DNA from: Bimastos eiseni
Lineage: Eukaryota; Annelida; Clitellata; Crassiclitellata; Lumbricidae
Length of the DNA: 64,000 bases
Direction of reading: 5' to 3'
Assembly (NCBI GenBank): GCA_959347315.1
Contig: OY365814.1
Coordinates: 33,897,495-33,961,494 of the forward strand
The notes below the pieces were generated by a model. The model did not search any database. It saw nothing but the letters and a program-made list of their open reading frames with translations, and had not been told where the DNA came from. Positions 31,590-44,245 of the stretch are shown piece after piece (the stretch's first letter is position 1; the number at the start of each line of letters is the position of its first letter). Both the position numbers and the translations under genes were made by a program.

Positions 31590-34500
31590 CTGCAGACAAA
31601 CAAACCACAATGATCAGAATGTTGTCTTTTTCTTTGGTTGATGGATCATTAAGTTGCTAATAATTAATGTTGATCATTAAGTTGCTAATAATTAATAATG
31701 CCTGTTTGATAGTTGGTACAATTGTTTGTATATTAAACATTTTCGCAACAATATTAATACGCCATGCTGGAAATTGGTTACTGATACTAATCTGTAGATC
31801 GAAATTGTCACTGGATCGATTCCTGACATTGAAATGGTTACTGACACCAATCCTAAGATCGAAGTGATTACTGGTACTTGGTTCTACTAAGGAAGAAATT
31901 GTTACTGGTAAAAGTCCTAGGACAGAAAGTTGTGCTAGCTTGATTCCATACATAGAAATTGTTACTGGCACTAACTCTAAAGTAGTAATTGTTACTGGCA
32001 CTAACTCTAAGGTAGAAATTACTGACAATTATCATAAGACATAAACTAAGACCTGTATGAGTTCTAATATCGAAATGTCTAATGGAATTAATTTTAAGAT
32101 AGAAATAGCTAATCGTATTTATTCGAAGTTTCAACTGGCTTATGTGACCAATAATAATACTCTGTGGTATATTTGCCCTAATTTGGAATTAATTGCTTTT
32201 CTGGTGCTAGACCTACTTACGACAATGATGCTTATACCCCCTGCTGACTTTGGCACTTAATATCACATGCCATTGTACTGGTCATTGCCTTATTATTCAT
32301 TATCTCATACTGGAACTGGTATGGCACCTACCCTATGCTGAAACTGGTCTTTAGAACTTACCCTGTATCAGAGTGCTTGCTGGTCATTGCTATTTACCCT
32401 ATGTTGCAACTGGTCTGTAGCACTTGTCCTATGCAGCAATACTGGTCACTGCTATTCACCCTATGCTGGAACTGGTCTTTGTCACTTTCCCTATAGTGGA
32501 ACTGGTATTTTCCACTTGCCATATGCCATAGTACTGGAAATAGACAATTACTCTATGTTGGAACTGGTTTTTCCAACTTCTCTTGCTAGAATAAGCTATT
32601 TCCACGTACCCATTCTGGAACTGGATATTGGTACTCACCCTCCTATGCTGGAACTGGGAGGGGGTTCTTGAGGTGCCACCACCGGCGTCATTGGAATTTT
32701 CTTAGGCACACCGAACGGAGGAGCCTTGACCTTGGGGAAGGCAGGGGGCTCCGACGGACCACTGGAGTCAGGTTCCTGGAATCATAAGTACTTTTATGAA
32801 TATTCTACCATTTCTACCATATTCACCATGTCCCCCATTTACACCGCCCGCGCTACCATTGACACTATCGCCACCATTTCCAAAGCACACCATTCCACTC
32901 ATTTCCACCATCATTCACATCCATTTCCACCTCTATGTTATATGCACTATCGCCATCATTTTCGCTCATCTGAAAAGTTAAGAAGAATCGATGGCTTTAT
33001 AAACGAATATACGAACGAATGAATGAACGAAGGAGTGCATGACAAAACAAGACAATGAATGAATTGACAAATTTAATGGTCAGCATACGAAGAAGGGAAT
33101 GATAGAATGAACGACAAAATAAACAACAACACGAAAGGAGGAACGAATGAATAATTCTGAATACTAACGGTAGGTGGCGGTGCAGGTCCTCCCCCTACTC
33201 CTCCTCCATCTGTCTTTGCTTTCCTCGCCTGTAATCGTCTGGCCATTTCGGACATCATGTCCATACCTCCTCCTCCTCCTCCTCCTCCTCCTCCGGAAGA
33301 ACCCCCAGCTGGGGGTGGACGCGGCCCACTCGATACAGATGGTCCGCTATCCGATTCGTCAGGCTGTTGGAAAAAGTAAATACAAACAAAGAGATTAGAT
33401 AAGTAAGTATTAGATTCATGAAAATTTCATTAATGAATATTAAAATTAATTAGGGATGATTAGATTTGTGAATATTAGATCAATGAAGATTAGAGCAGTG
33501 AAAATCAACTCAACAGAAAACCAGTTGTCGACACAACTAATAATAATGATGATCATGAAGGTTAAGGTGATTTATGATGGCGATTAAGGTGAAAACGATG
33601 CCGAAGAAGATCACGATGAAGATAATGATGACGGTGATGAAGCTGGTGTTCACATGCATAGCCTATCTAATGATCGTGACACATTATATGCTGATAAGGA
33701 GGATTATGCTTGGAATGATTATGCTGGAGACTATAAAAGCTGGCGATTACGACGATGATGATAACCACGTTGATGACGGTCTATTGGAGAGAAGAGTAAG
33801 AACTGGATCTGATTAGATTAAAATCGTTAATTGGCATTTGTATTAAATTCGATTAAATTATATTAAACCTACACCGGTTACCTGGGCAACTTTCCTGAGC
33901 TGGGCGCCGGCCAATGCGGCGGCCAACCCACCCCCGCCTGCTCCTCCCCCTCCCCCTCCTGCTCCACCACCTCCTCCTCCTGCGGCCTTCTTGATCCCGC
34001 CCATTGGTTGGCCTGGCGCGGGCGGCGGAGGTGGTGGCGGTGGTGGAGGAGGCGGGGCACCGCCGCCGCAGGCTCCCGAAGGAGGCGGGGCAGCCGGGGC
34101 CGAGGGCGGGGCAGCGCTGGGCGGCGCCATGGAAGGCGGAGCCATCGGGGGCGGTCCTGCGGGCTTGCTGGCGTTCATTGAGGGCAGCTTGCCCTTGGAG
34201 AAGGGAGAGGCCGCTGCTGGAGCGGCTGGAACTGGAGTGCGAAGACCGACGCCGTACTGAACTCCGCCGGAATACCTGAAAGACAGGAAATGATATCTTA
34301 ATGTAATATAATGTAATCGAGCATTTATATAGCCAGGGGCGGCGATCCAAGGGCGGCCGAGGAGAACAAGTCCCTATCCCACCTTTTACAGAAAGAGGAC
34401 AAGTTATGCGTGTGTCCTCCACATTTCCTACCCCTCTCGTTGGGTGACCCACAACCTGTCAAACGAGATCGGCGCCTCTGTATAGAACGCCTCTTCAAGA

Positions 34501-37500
34501 TATATATATCTGCGCTGGACGATATGACGTTAAACAAATGATTACGAATAGGTCATAACAGTTGGCAAAACAATGTCATCGTCGTTGCTCATAATTATAC
34601 ATTCAGTTGGCGCCATTATTAAAAGACCAAGCATTAATCGATGGCACTGAAAAACGGTAAGCTAAGGACTTACTCCATGGTCCACACACAGTGGCCGTAT
34701 CAGAGCATGCAACACTCATTGTGTTACAAGGCAAACAATCCATCCAATCAGGTTCCAGAATTTTCAGCAGGGACGTCTTTTCAGCTTTTTTTCAGACGGG
34801 GGCAAGCAAGAATTTTTCTCCTGGCGATTGGGGGAGATTGTTTAAAATTTGTGTTGGTTTGGATTTTGCGTTTTCAGTGGTACCAAAAGATTTGATTGGT
34901 TAAATCTTGTATCGGCAAAAACGCTGATACAGTTTTTAAAAAGTGAAATTATTCAATTATATGCACCTGTGATATGATGTAATGTAAATATATGAAATTA
35001 AATGAGATTTATCATTAATATAGCTACTAAATTATGACCTTGTATGGAAATTTGCACGCACTATGAGCTAAATCTGGAAATTCGGGGAGGGGGGCAAATG
35101 CACTCTGGCCCCAAATGGCGTCCATTATTTTCAGACTATGATGAACGACGGAGTAGGTTATTTATAATCAACACTACTACGTCTAGGTTTACCGCAACAA
35201 CTAGCCTACTACTACTACTGCCACTAGGTCTACTCCCAGAGGCGGCGATCTCGTTTGAGAGGTAGGGGACACCCGATGAGAGGGGAAACAAATGTGGAGG
35301 ACAAACATAGGTCTATAACGTGCCCTCTGTCTGTGAAAGGGGACTTGTGCCCCTCGACCCCCTGGGATCGCCGTCCCTGCCTACTTCCAACTACTAGTGC
35401 GACTGCTAATACTATTACAACTAGTGGCCTATTCCGATACAATTACCAAAAACAACATATGTTATATATATATATATATGTTATATTCGCAATGATTACA
35501 AATACGAATATCACAATTATCATCATCATCGTCGTCATCATCATTAATGTCTGGTTCAAGTCCTGCTATGTATTCTATACTCATACAGTAATTTTAGAGG
35601 CGTAAATCGGAATATCACCCAACCGACAACAATTAAGTTTTCCATTTTATTTATTTATTTTATTACTGAAATTTGATATCGCCCTTCTTCCAACGTATTT
35701 TGCTAAGAAGTGCATACACACGCCTCGACGGCGCAATGGGGGACTCTGTAGGTAGTTCCATAAGTAAAAACAGGTGGCGCCAGAGCAATTGTGCGCGAAG
35801 GACATGCTCAAGTCACAGTGACTGACGCCTCGGGCCGCGGCCGGGCGAGGGTCGAACCCGCTCGCTTAGAGCACACTGAACGTTACGGGCTGACCGCTCT
35901 AACCGATCGGCCACTGTGCCACACAAGTTGGTCCATGAATGGTCAATTGGCTGACCTTTGGTCCTCGTCGTTAGGGCTGGGGTCATATCCCATCTCCGAC
36001 CCATTCTGAGTGGATCTTGACTTGATCCCTGCAGAGGGGGGCGCTGTTGTTCGATTGACAGGAGGCGGAGGAAGCGGTTGACTGGCAGCAGAGGCTGAAA
36101 GATAATCAGCATAATTTCATATATACCGATTTCATTAGTATTTTTTCCAACATAGAAGGTCCATATTAAAACATTTCTGAAAGATGCGAAAGTGTGGCTC
36201 GAATTTGTCTGTCGCTGTCTTTCTCTGCTATGCAATTCTACGAAACAAGAGGCGATGAAGTTCTCCTAATGGCCTTCGAAGTAACTAATAATTAATTTTA
36301 TGCAGATTGAAAATCAATAAACCTGTAAAACCTGGACAGAACGATATTTAAATGAATATGCAAATACATACAAATGAAATTTAGTTAAATACTGATCGTT
36401 CCAGAAGACTATCTTTCATTAACCGAACAATACTTTTAACAGTTTATGGGATTAATATTACCAGTTCCTCGGTTGCAAAAAGTTAATAATTACATGGGTA
36501 ATAATTGTGAGATATTTTCGCTGCTGAACCGGATGATAGACAGGCGGAAGTGATTTAAAATTATTTTCAACAATTTAATATGCATATTTATTAGCATATT
36601 AATTATCGTATTAGCATATTAATTATCGTATTAGCATGCTCGGAGTGAAATCAGTATAACTGTGGCGTACACCGTTCGGACGCTACCAGGTCGCGCAACG
36701 GTGTCGGCTCCAGCCCCCTTCTGTGTCTGGAGCCACTCGAGTCACTTCTAAGTCGATTTTTAGCATAGCCTGACCGTTCTCCATCTCTGACTATCGTAGC
36801 AGTGACTGTCAGAGGAGAATCGGGGTTGACCGTTTCTCTAAAAGAGGCAACAGTATATGACTCTGTCTCGGGATCAGACTCTATCACTTCCGCGGTCGCC
36901 GGATGGGCAACGTCCTGAGGATGGCCTTTATTCAGAACAGGGTTCGCTCTTTTACCGACCGGAGTCTTCCCTTTCTTGTTTACTCGCTTAGAGACGGTTT
37001 TCCTCTTTCTCTCTACCTGATCTGAGCTTCGTCGTATCATTCTACATCTCGTGACTCTTGAACAATCGCCAACAGGGGGCAACAAACGATCTCCCTGTTC
37101 CGGAGAGCAGAAATATTTGTAACAAGTCCCTTCGTCACTTTGCCGTAGGCAATGCTGGCCACTGATCTTAACGTCGCCTTTTCCCAGACACTTATCCACC
37201 GGAAATCGCACCTTCCACTCTTCATGTACCTCTCGCTCCATGTCCGTGTGTGGCATACCGGCCTCACACGTGTAAATTATCATGCACCACGATTTACCGT
37301 CCTCTGCGTTTTGCAGTTATCCACCAACACCGTAACATATACTGAGACTTCGGGAAAACCCGGGGAGTATCTATGACCACGTTAGGTAGCCAAGAAGAAT
37401 ATTTATCGAAAAACCGTAATACAATCAAGAAGAGATATCGCGGGAAAACCGCAATTAAAGATACTGCGTTCAGACACACAAGTAAAGATATCGCGGGGAA

Positions 37501-40500
37501 ACCGCGAGTAAAGATATTGTTGCGATCAGACACGCAAGTCAAGAAACCACGGAAGACCGCGGGAGTAAGTATGACCACGTTAGGTAGCCAACAAGAATAT
37601 TTGTCGAAAGACCGTAAGACCGCGAATAAAGATATTTCGAATCAGACGCGCGAGTAAAGATATTGCGATTAGACACGTAAATAAAGAAACCACGGAAGAC
37701 CGCGGGAGTAAGTATGACCACGTTAGGTAGCCAAGTATATATATTACAGGGGAAAAGAAGATGAGGCAACAGCCGCAATTATTGAGGTCTTCGGCACCAG
37801 TCACGACCGTTTCTTGTAATCGTCGTAAGCACCAAGGGGGTCACCCTCCCCGTATTTATCGAACGTATTCAATGGGAAACTTTCCCCGTATTTATCGAAC
37901 GTATTCAATGGGAAACTTTCCCTGTATTTATCGAACGTATTCAATGGGAAACTTTCCCTGTATTTATCGAACGTATTCAATGGGAAACTTTCCCTGTATT
38001 TATCGAACGTATAACCGGCCTCTCTTTCGGTCTGTACGGTTGCTACTACGGGAATCTAGCCGGCTTGTATTTCTAGCGGCCACCCTAATTTTCTCGGTCT
38101 CGGCCACCCGGAACTTTTGCGTATCCGACAACCTGCTGGAAAACGCGAGGATTAACTATGACCGATCTAGGTAGCCAACATTTATATTTCTTGGTTACCA
38201 AAACTTTCTCACGGTCTGCGCGGTCGGGGATTTTTCCCAGTCTATATATCTGTCGGCCGCCGATGCCTCTCTCGGTATATGCGGTCGGTCCCTTCCGGGA
38301 CTCACCCAGTCTGTCTCACTGTCGGCCGCCGAGGCCTCTCTCGGTATATGCGGTCGGTCCCTTCTGGGACTCACCCAGTCGGTCTCACTGTCGGCCGCCG
38401 AGGCCTCTCTTGGTATATGCGAACGGCTAACCCGGGCTTTACCCGGTCTTTACACAGACCTGTGATTTATTTATTTCACTGTCGGACCTTCCCGAGGAAG
38501 CAACCTCACGATCGGCTGCAGACTTTCTCGCGATCGATAACAGGGTGGGGCCCCAGCCCTATCAGATCGGCAGAGTCGGTCTCAACACCAGACGCTCGGC
38601 TGTAGCTCGGACTAGTTTTTGGACGCCCTCTCGTCCGCAACTATATTTTCTCGCAACTTGCCGTGAACCAAGCTTTGAACGAACGCTCACCGACCACACG
38701 GGTGTGCGGTATTAATCGCTAACCAAAGAATTAAATGCACCGTATATGCAGAGCAGTCGTCACCACTCTACAATATAAGCGACGCACCGCATGTCAGGCT
38801 ATACTCAACCCGATTCATGCGTCTGCACGCTATGCACAGAACTACAAACCGCCGATCGGTCTTCCCTCCAATACCAACACTGTAAGAAAATGTACGTAAA
38901 TTAAGCGCTATGGCGAGCCGATTAATTACGAACAAATTCTTTAATCCAAGCCTTGTGGCCTGTCCGCCACATAACGTTGAATGTAAATTGAATGAGCCAT
39001 GAGATTTCAGCTAACATTGTTGTGATCACTGCCTCACTCTTTCTTTTTGTCTGTCTCTTACTCTGTCTGTATCTGTCTCTCTTTCTCTGTCCACACGCTC
39101 CTTAACCCTCTATTCAGCTTGTGTGTGCTGCGTAATCTGTTTGTTTAAAACTTCAAACAAACAGAATGAACGACCACCACGCACGCATGAGCCAAAAGAT
39201 CGAGAAGGAAGTTAAGAGCTTCAGTATACACCATGCAACAGAAGTGGAATTCCGACAAGTCATAACTGGCGCCATATAATTTAGAAATGATATTCAACGA
39301 TAGTTCTTAATAACCAGCTGACGCCGAAACATCATCGGGGGTGGGGAGGTGGGCTAGCTATGGGGGTTCTAGAGGTTTGTATTTCCCAGTCGTACAGAAG
39401 AGACTATATATTTAACCGGATAAGACTGTTCATGGAAAAATCAGTTGCAAGAGTTCCCTAATTAGCACAGACTGTCACTATTACGGAAGAGTGACTATAG
39501 TTGCGATATATGTTCAGTATAGCACCTCTGAGTATAATCTTGAAACGGTGCTTTATACAGTAGATGTTCGTAATGAATAATGAATGATTCGATATAAACG
39601 CAGATTAAAACTACCACCTGTGCAATATTATATCATATTCACCATAATTTTCACAGATTTAATATTGCAACAGATTGAATATTACTGCCGATTTAACAAT
39701 ATTGGGGGGGGGGTCAAGACTATCTAATCAAACTCCTAAACTCCTAATCAAAATCTTTTAGACGCAGGAATCTCACGCACTCAATATTCCAACATACTCA
39801 AATGTCTCATAGACTGAACATTGTGAACATTCTCGCATACACAAAGCATTCCCGGAACTGAAAATTCCCGAAGGCCTATGCGCGCATGTGTCAACAGTGG
39901 CAATTTCCGTGCGCGCAACACTCCTTGTGGCACGTCTGCTATACTTAAATATGATTCATGCAAAACCAGTGAAAACTAATTTCACAAATCACCACATCCT
40001 GTTTAAAAGAAACGCCAGTAACCTCCACCTCAAAAGCTTCTTAGTCACAGCCTGTGAACATACGGATGTTCACGGACTCAGTAATTGCGTGTAATTTCGA
40101 CTACCTAGCCAGATTCCATAAACTTCTGAAGCCAATCTTGAAACACCACAAAATAAATATGACATAGAAAGGCAATAACCAATTATTATACTGCTAAACA
40201 TTAACAAAGTTACCATGACCATAGCGTGGCATTATGAACATACCATGAATAAACACTAACAGAACATTCCCTTCCATAATAAAACATACCATAGCATAAC
40301 ACTACACATGTATACAAACTACAACATATAAATAACACAAACATCACATAAAATAATAATATATATCTTAATAATAATAATGATAATGATAACGACAACG
40401 ATAACAATATTAACAATAATAATAATAATAATAATAACTAACAATTAATAATAATGACAATTAATGAGACAATGACAATGAGACAATAATCTCTGTTTAT

Positions 40501-43500
40501 TGATCTTAAATAGGCAAATCTTAAATTGTGATCTTAAATTGTGTTAGGATTACAAACAGAAACTATGAACGGATGATGACAAGATATTACAGGACTTGGA
40601 TTTAACTGCCGCCTTTGACCCTACAGTTGTCATCTTTTTTGCCTTGTGCAAACTGTTTGTTGTAGCTACAAATAAACAAGATTGATTGATTGGCTGACAG
40701 ACTGAATGATTGACTGTTTGATTGACTGGCTGATTGATTGATTAATTGATTGATCGATTGAGTAATTGATTGATTGATTGATTGATTGGTGTAAGGTCCT
40801 TCAATGTGAATCTAATTTAATCAATGCCTCCGCCTAGCGAATGGAAGGCGCAGTTGGAGCAGCGAAATAATGATCTCGCCTTCGTCTGCACATCACGTCA
40901 TTACCTCAGTAATGAGGTCATAACAGTGGAAGTAACATAAAGTTCCTTACAAATGCATGACATGAAAACGGTTTCAATGTTTCAGAAGTAATATTAATTC
41001 TGAGAAATATAGAGGCAAAAGTTTCTATAATGACAATAAATATCAATGATTCTCAGTCATTCACTCAAGCATCAACCGATCAATAAAGATTTACATAGCG
41101 CTCGTTTGTGGTCTCTACTCAGAGGCTCTTCCGGACCAGCCTAGAGAAAAAGAAAGTCTTCTTCGACAGCTAAAACGAAGATCGGGACCCTGGGGTATAG
41201 GAGACGGATCTCCAGGGAGCGCAGCCCCAATCTAAAAATGACCGTCGCTAATCATACAAAACCCAACCCGCCCAAAAGATAATAAACCCAACCCGTCATT
41301 ACAATACTGAACCCAACCCGCCCTAACCATGCATATTCAACCCAACCTGCCCTAACAATAATAAACCCAGCCCGCTCTGACCCTACAAACCCAACCAACC
41401 ATAACCATACTAAACCCTACCAGCCCTAACTGCACTAAACCAAATCCCCTAATCATACTAAACCCAACTCGCCCTAACCATACTAAACATAACCTGTCTT
41501 GACCCTGTCTTAGTATCCTCTCCTGGGGCCACCTACCGTTGAGGGAGTCTATAACATTGATGAAAGACTGAGCGAAGACGTCCGCTTCGTCCTGTGACGT
41601 AAAGTTGAGACCATAGACTCCCTGACGATCTCTCCACTGGTGGAAGGTAGCAGTTGCCTGGTTGTACTTCAACGATTTTAATATCGCCGAGTTAATCACC
41701 ACCTACGATGACGACAACGACAAAATCGTCATAATCACTTATGACAACTGAAACTAAATCATCATCATCACCATAATCGGCAACAATATCGTCATTGTCA
41801 TTGTCGCAATCGACCTCAACATCATCGTCGTCATCGTCATCATCATCATCATTATGAATTATAATGATCATCGACATTGTAATAAATATAATTATGATCA
41901 TAATCATTTATAACGAGCATCATCGATGATCCTAATCATCATCTTCGTAATCATCGTCGTTGTCGTCGTTATCATCATCGTCATCAACAACAAGAGTAAG
42001 TGATCATCATGATCATCATCATTGTTCATCATCAACATCATCATCGCGACCAACGCCATCATCATCATGTTTTGGACAATGACAGTCGTTCGTCAGAGAA
42101 CGGATACGACATGGCACCAGTGGAAATGCATTAACGAGTTTTCCAGCTAATTACGATTCAAGATAAGAAAGAACAAAGGCTGCCGCCCCTTTAACGTCGA
42201 GCCATTTTTAGGCACCAATTAATTTAGCACCGATAAATTAGCAACGTATGTAATAATAGTCCAACGGACCAAACGTAACGAAAATAGGGTCCAAAATAGT
42301 AACTAAATTAGGGACCGAAAATAGGGACCGAAAATAAAGACCGAAAATAGGAACCGGAAATAGGAGCCGTAAATACAAACTGAAAATAGTAGCCAGCAAT
42401 AGGACCGAAATAGGAACCGAAAAGTCTTCAGACAATGCTTGAACAGCAGAGCTGGACGAAAGAGACTAATTAGTGTTGGTGAAATTAGCGACAGTTTAAG
42501 GCGTTCCCGATTGTATGATTGTGGGTGGGTTTAGGATGTCGTGGCCTACAGGGCCGACACATATACTAGAAATATGGCTCAAAACATAAAATGATTACAA
42601 TAGAGGTTAGACCTAAATGTAAACTGTGGGTGAGGCAGTAGTAAATACAAGTTTAATGAATATGAGGATATCACATTAAGCAGTTCTAACCATTAGTAAG
42701 TCTATTCACTGCACCCTGCCCCATCGAAAATTTATAAAATAATCTAATGGAGCATTGTTTATTATTCCAAAGTATAACGACATCTTACGAGTAAAATGGC
42801 CGTTAGCGTCTTTAAAGAATGATAATAATTGTATTTCAGTTCACTTTGTAAGATTTTATTCTATAGATTTTCATTTTCTTCTCCGTCGGTTTTTTCGCTT
42901 CTGTAGAAGGTCGTTTGAAGATGAACGGTATAAAAGTTAAACTGTCCTTGCGTTGGTGTTATATTTAGGCTACACGAAAGCGATTATTGTGTATAATGTA
43001 GACACTTCAGTTTCCTTTCTGTCTTTTAGAAGTAGTTCTTTTCAGCTGACTTTATGTCGAGTTCATACAAGCACAATTCATTGGTACCGAGAGTTTTTCA
43101 ATAACATTTTCCACAACGCCTTTGTAATTGCCAAAATGGCTTTTCTCGTGGCTAATAATAATGTAGCTCTTCTGTGGCCTCAAATGTTCTTCTGTATTCA
43201 TTTTGACAACAAGGCTTTCTTCGTGGTCATTATTGTTCTTCCTAAATATGAAGTCATCCATACTGGATAACCTGTGATCTATGTTGAGTAATAGAGTTTT
43301 ATAGGTGTCTAAACTGGGAATATATATTATATCTAGCCACATAATGCGACAGCAGATATCGTTGACCTCGGCAGAAGCCAGCAACAACGGTTATCACCGT
43401 TTCTATGTAATATGCAGCAGTTGAAGTAGAGCAATTATACGCGATCACATTCACTTATACGTCGAAAACCTCGCTTAAAAGATGTTTTCATGACTATTCA

Positions 43501-44204
43501 ACAGCAGCCACTTTTTCTATTATGTAATACAGTTCAACTACTTAGAGACAAAGGACAAAATGACTGCGCGTTGATCGTGTAACCTCCAACCTCTACCCAC
43601 GCATGTATCTATAGATACACCTGTGTATGCAAATAGTGTAATGTAATCATGCATTTATATAGCGCCGCTCAAACCAGCAACGCTCTCTACGGGTTGCTGT
43701 GCTTAGGCAAGGAACAGGAGAGTCTTATGGCGTCTACAAACTGGCAATGCGAGAGGGTCAGTTATTCCAAGCGCAGGGACTGTGGAAGACAGTTCCAAGC
43801 TGAAGGACCAACATAGGCAAAGCTCTTCGACTGGGCCTTAGCGGAGCGGAACCAGAAGGTCACAAGTGGAAGATCGCAAGGAAACCCTTGCAGGTAAAGA
43901 AGACATCAAAAGTGCAGGAGAGCATTAATTAGGTCGGGGCCATCCCAAGCAGGCAGTTGCGCATAAGGTTAATGTTTATAAACTATATAAGCTGTTGAAT
44001 AGGTAGCCAATAAAGTGAGTCCCGGATGAAGCATGAATTATTGGCAAACATTGGATTGCCACCTATCAGACGAGCAGCGGCATTCAGAATAGACTGGAGT
44101 TTGAGAGATTTGGAGGAAGAAAGAACAATGTAGGCCTATGCATTCTCTCTCTATCTACCGGCTTGCATGGTGTTTGTCTCCACGCGTGTTCCTGACTATT
44201 TTCG

Positions 44205-44245
<41 letters not shown>

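Noticed and set aside
33991..34260. Gly-rich + frame of 89 aa
   Set aside because: Antisense of the poly-Pro coding exon of Ena/VASP.
37850..38010. CRISPR-like 36-bp repeat array
   Set aside because: Units are directly adjacent with no spacers, in an animal intron; it is a minisatellite.
43052..43387. 111-aa minus-strand frame with normal composition
   Set aside because: No homology recognised, no convincing splice sites, and an equally long frame on the other strand.
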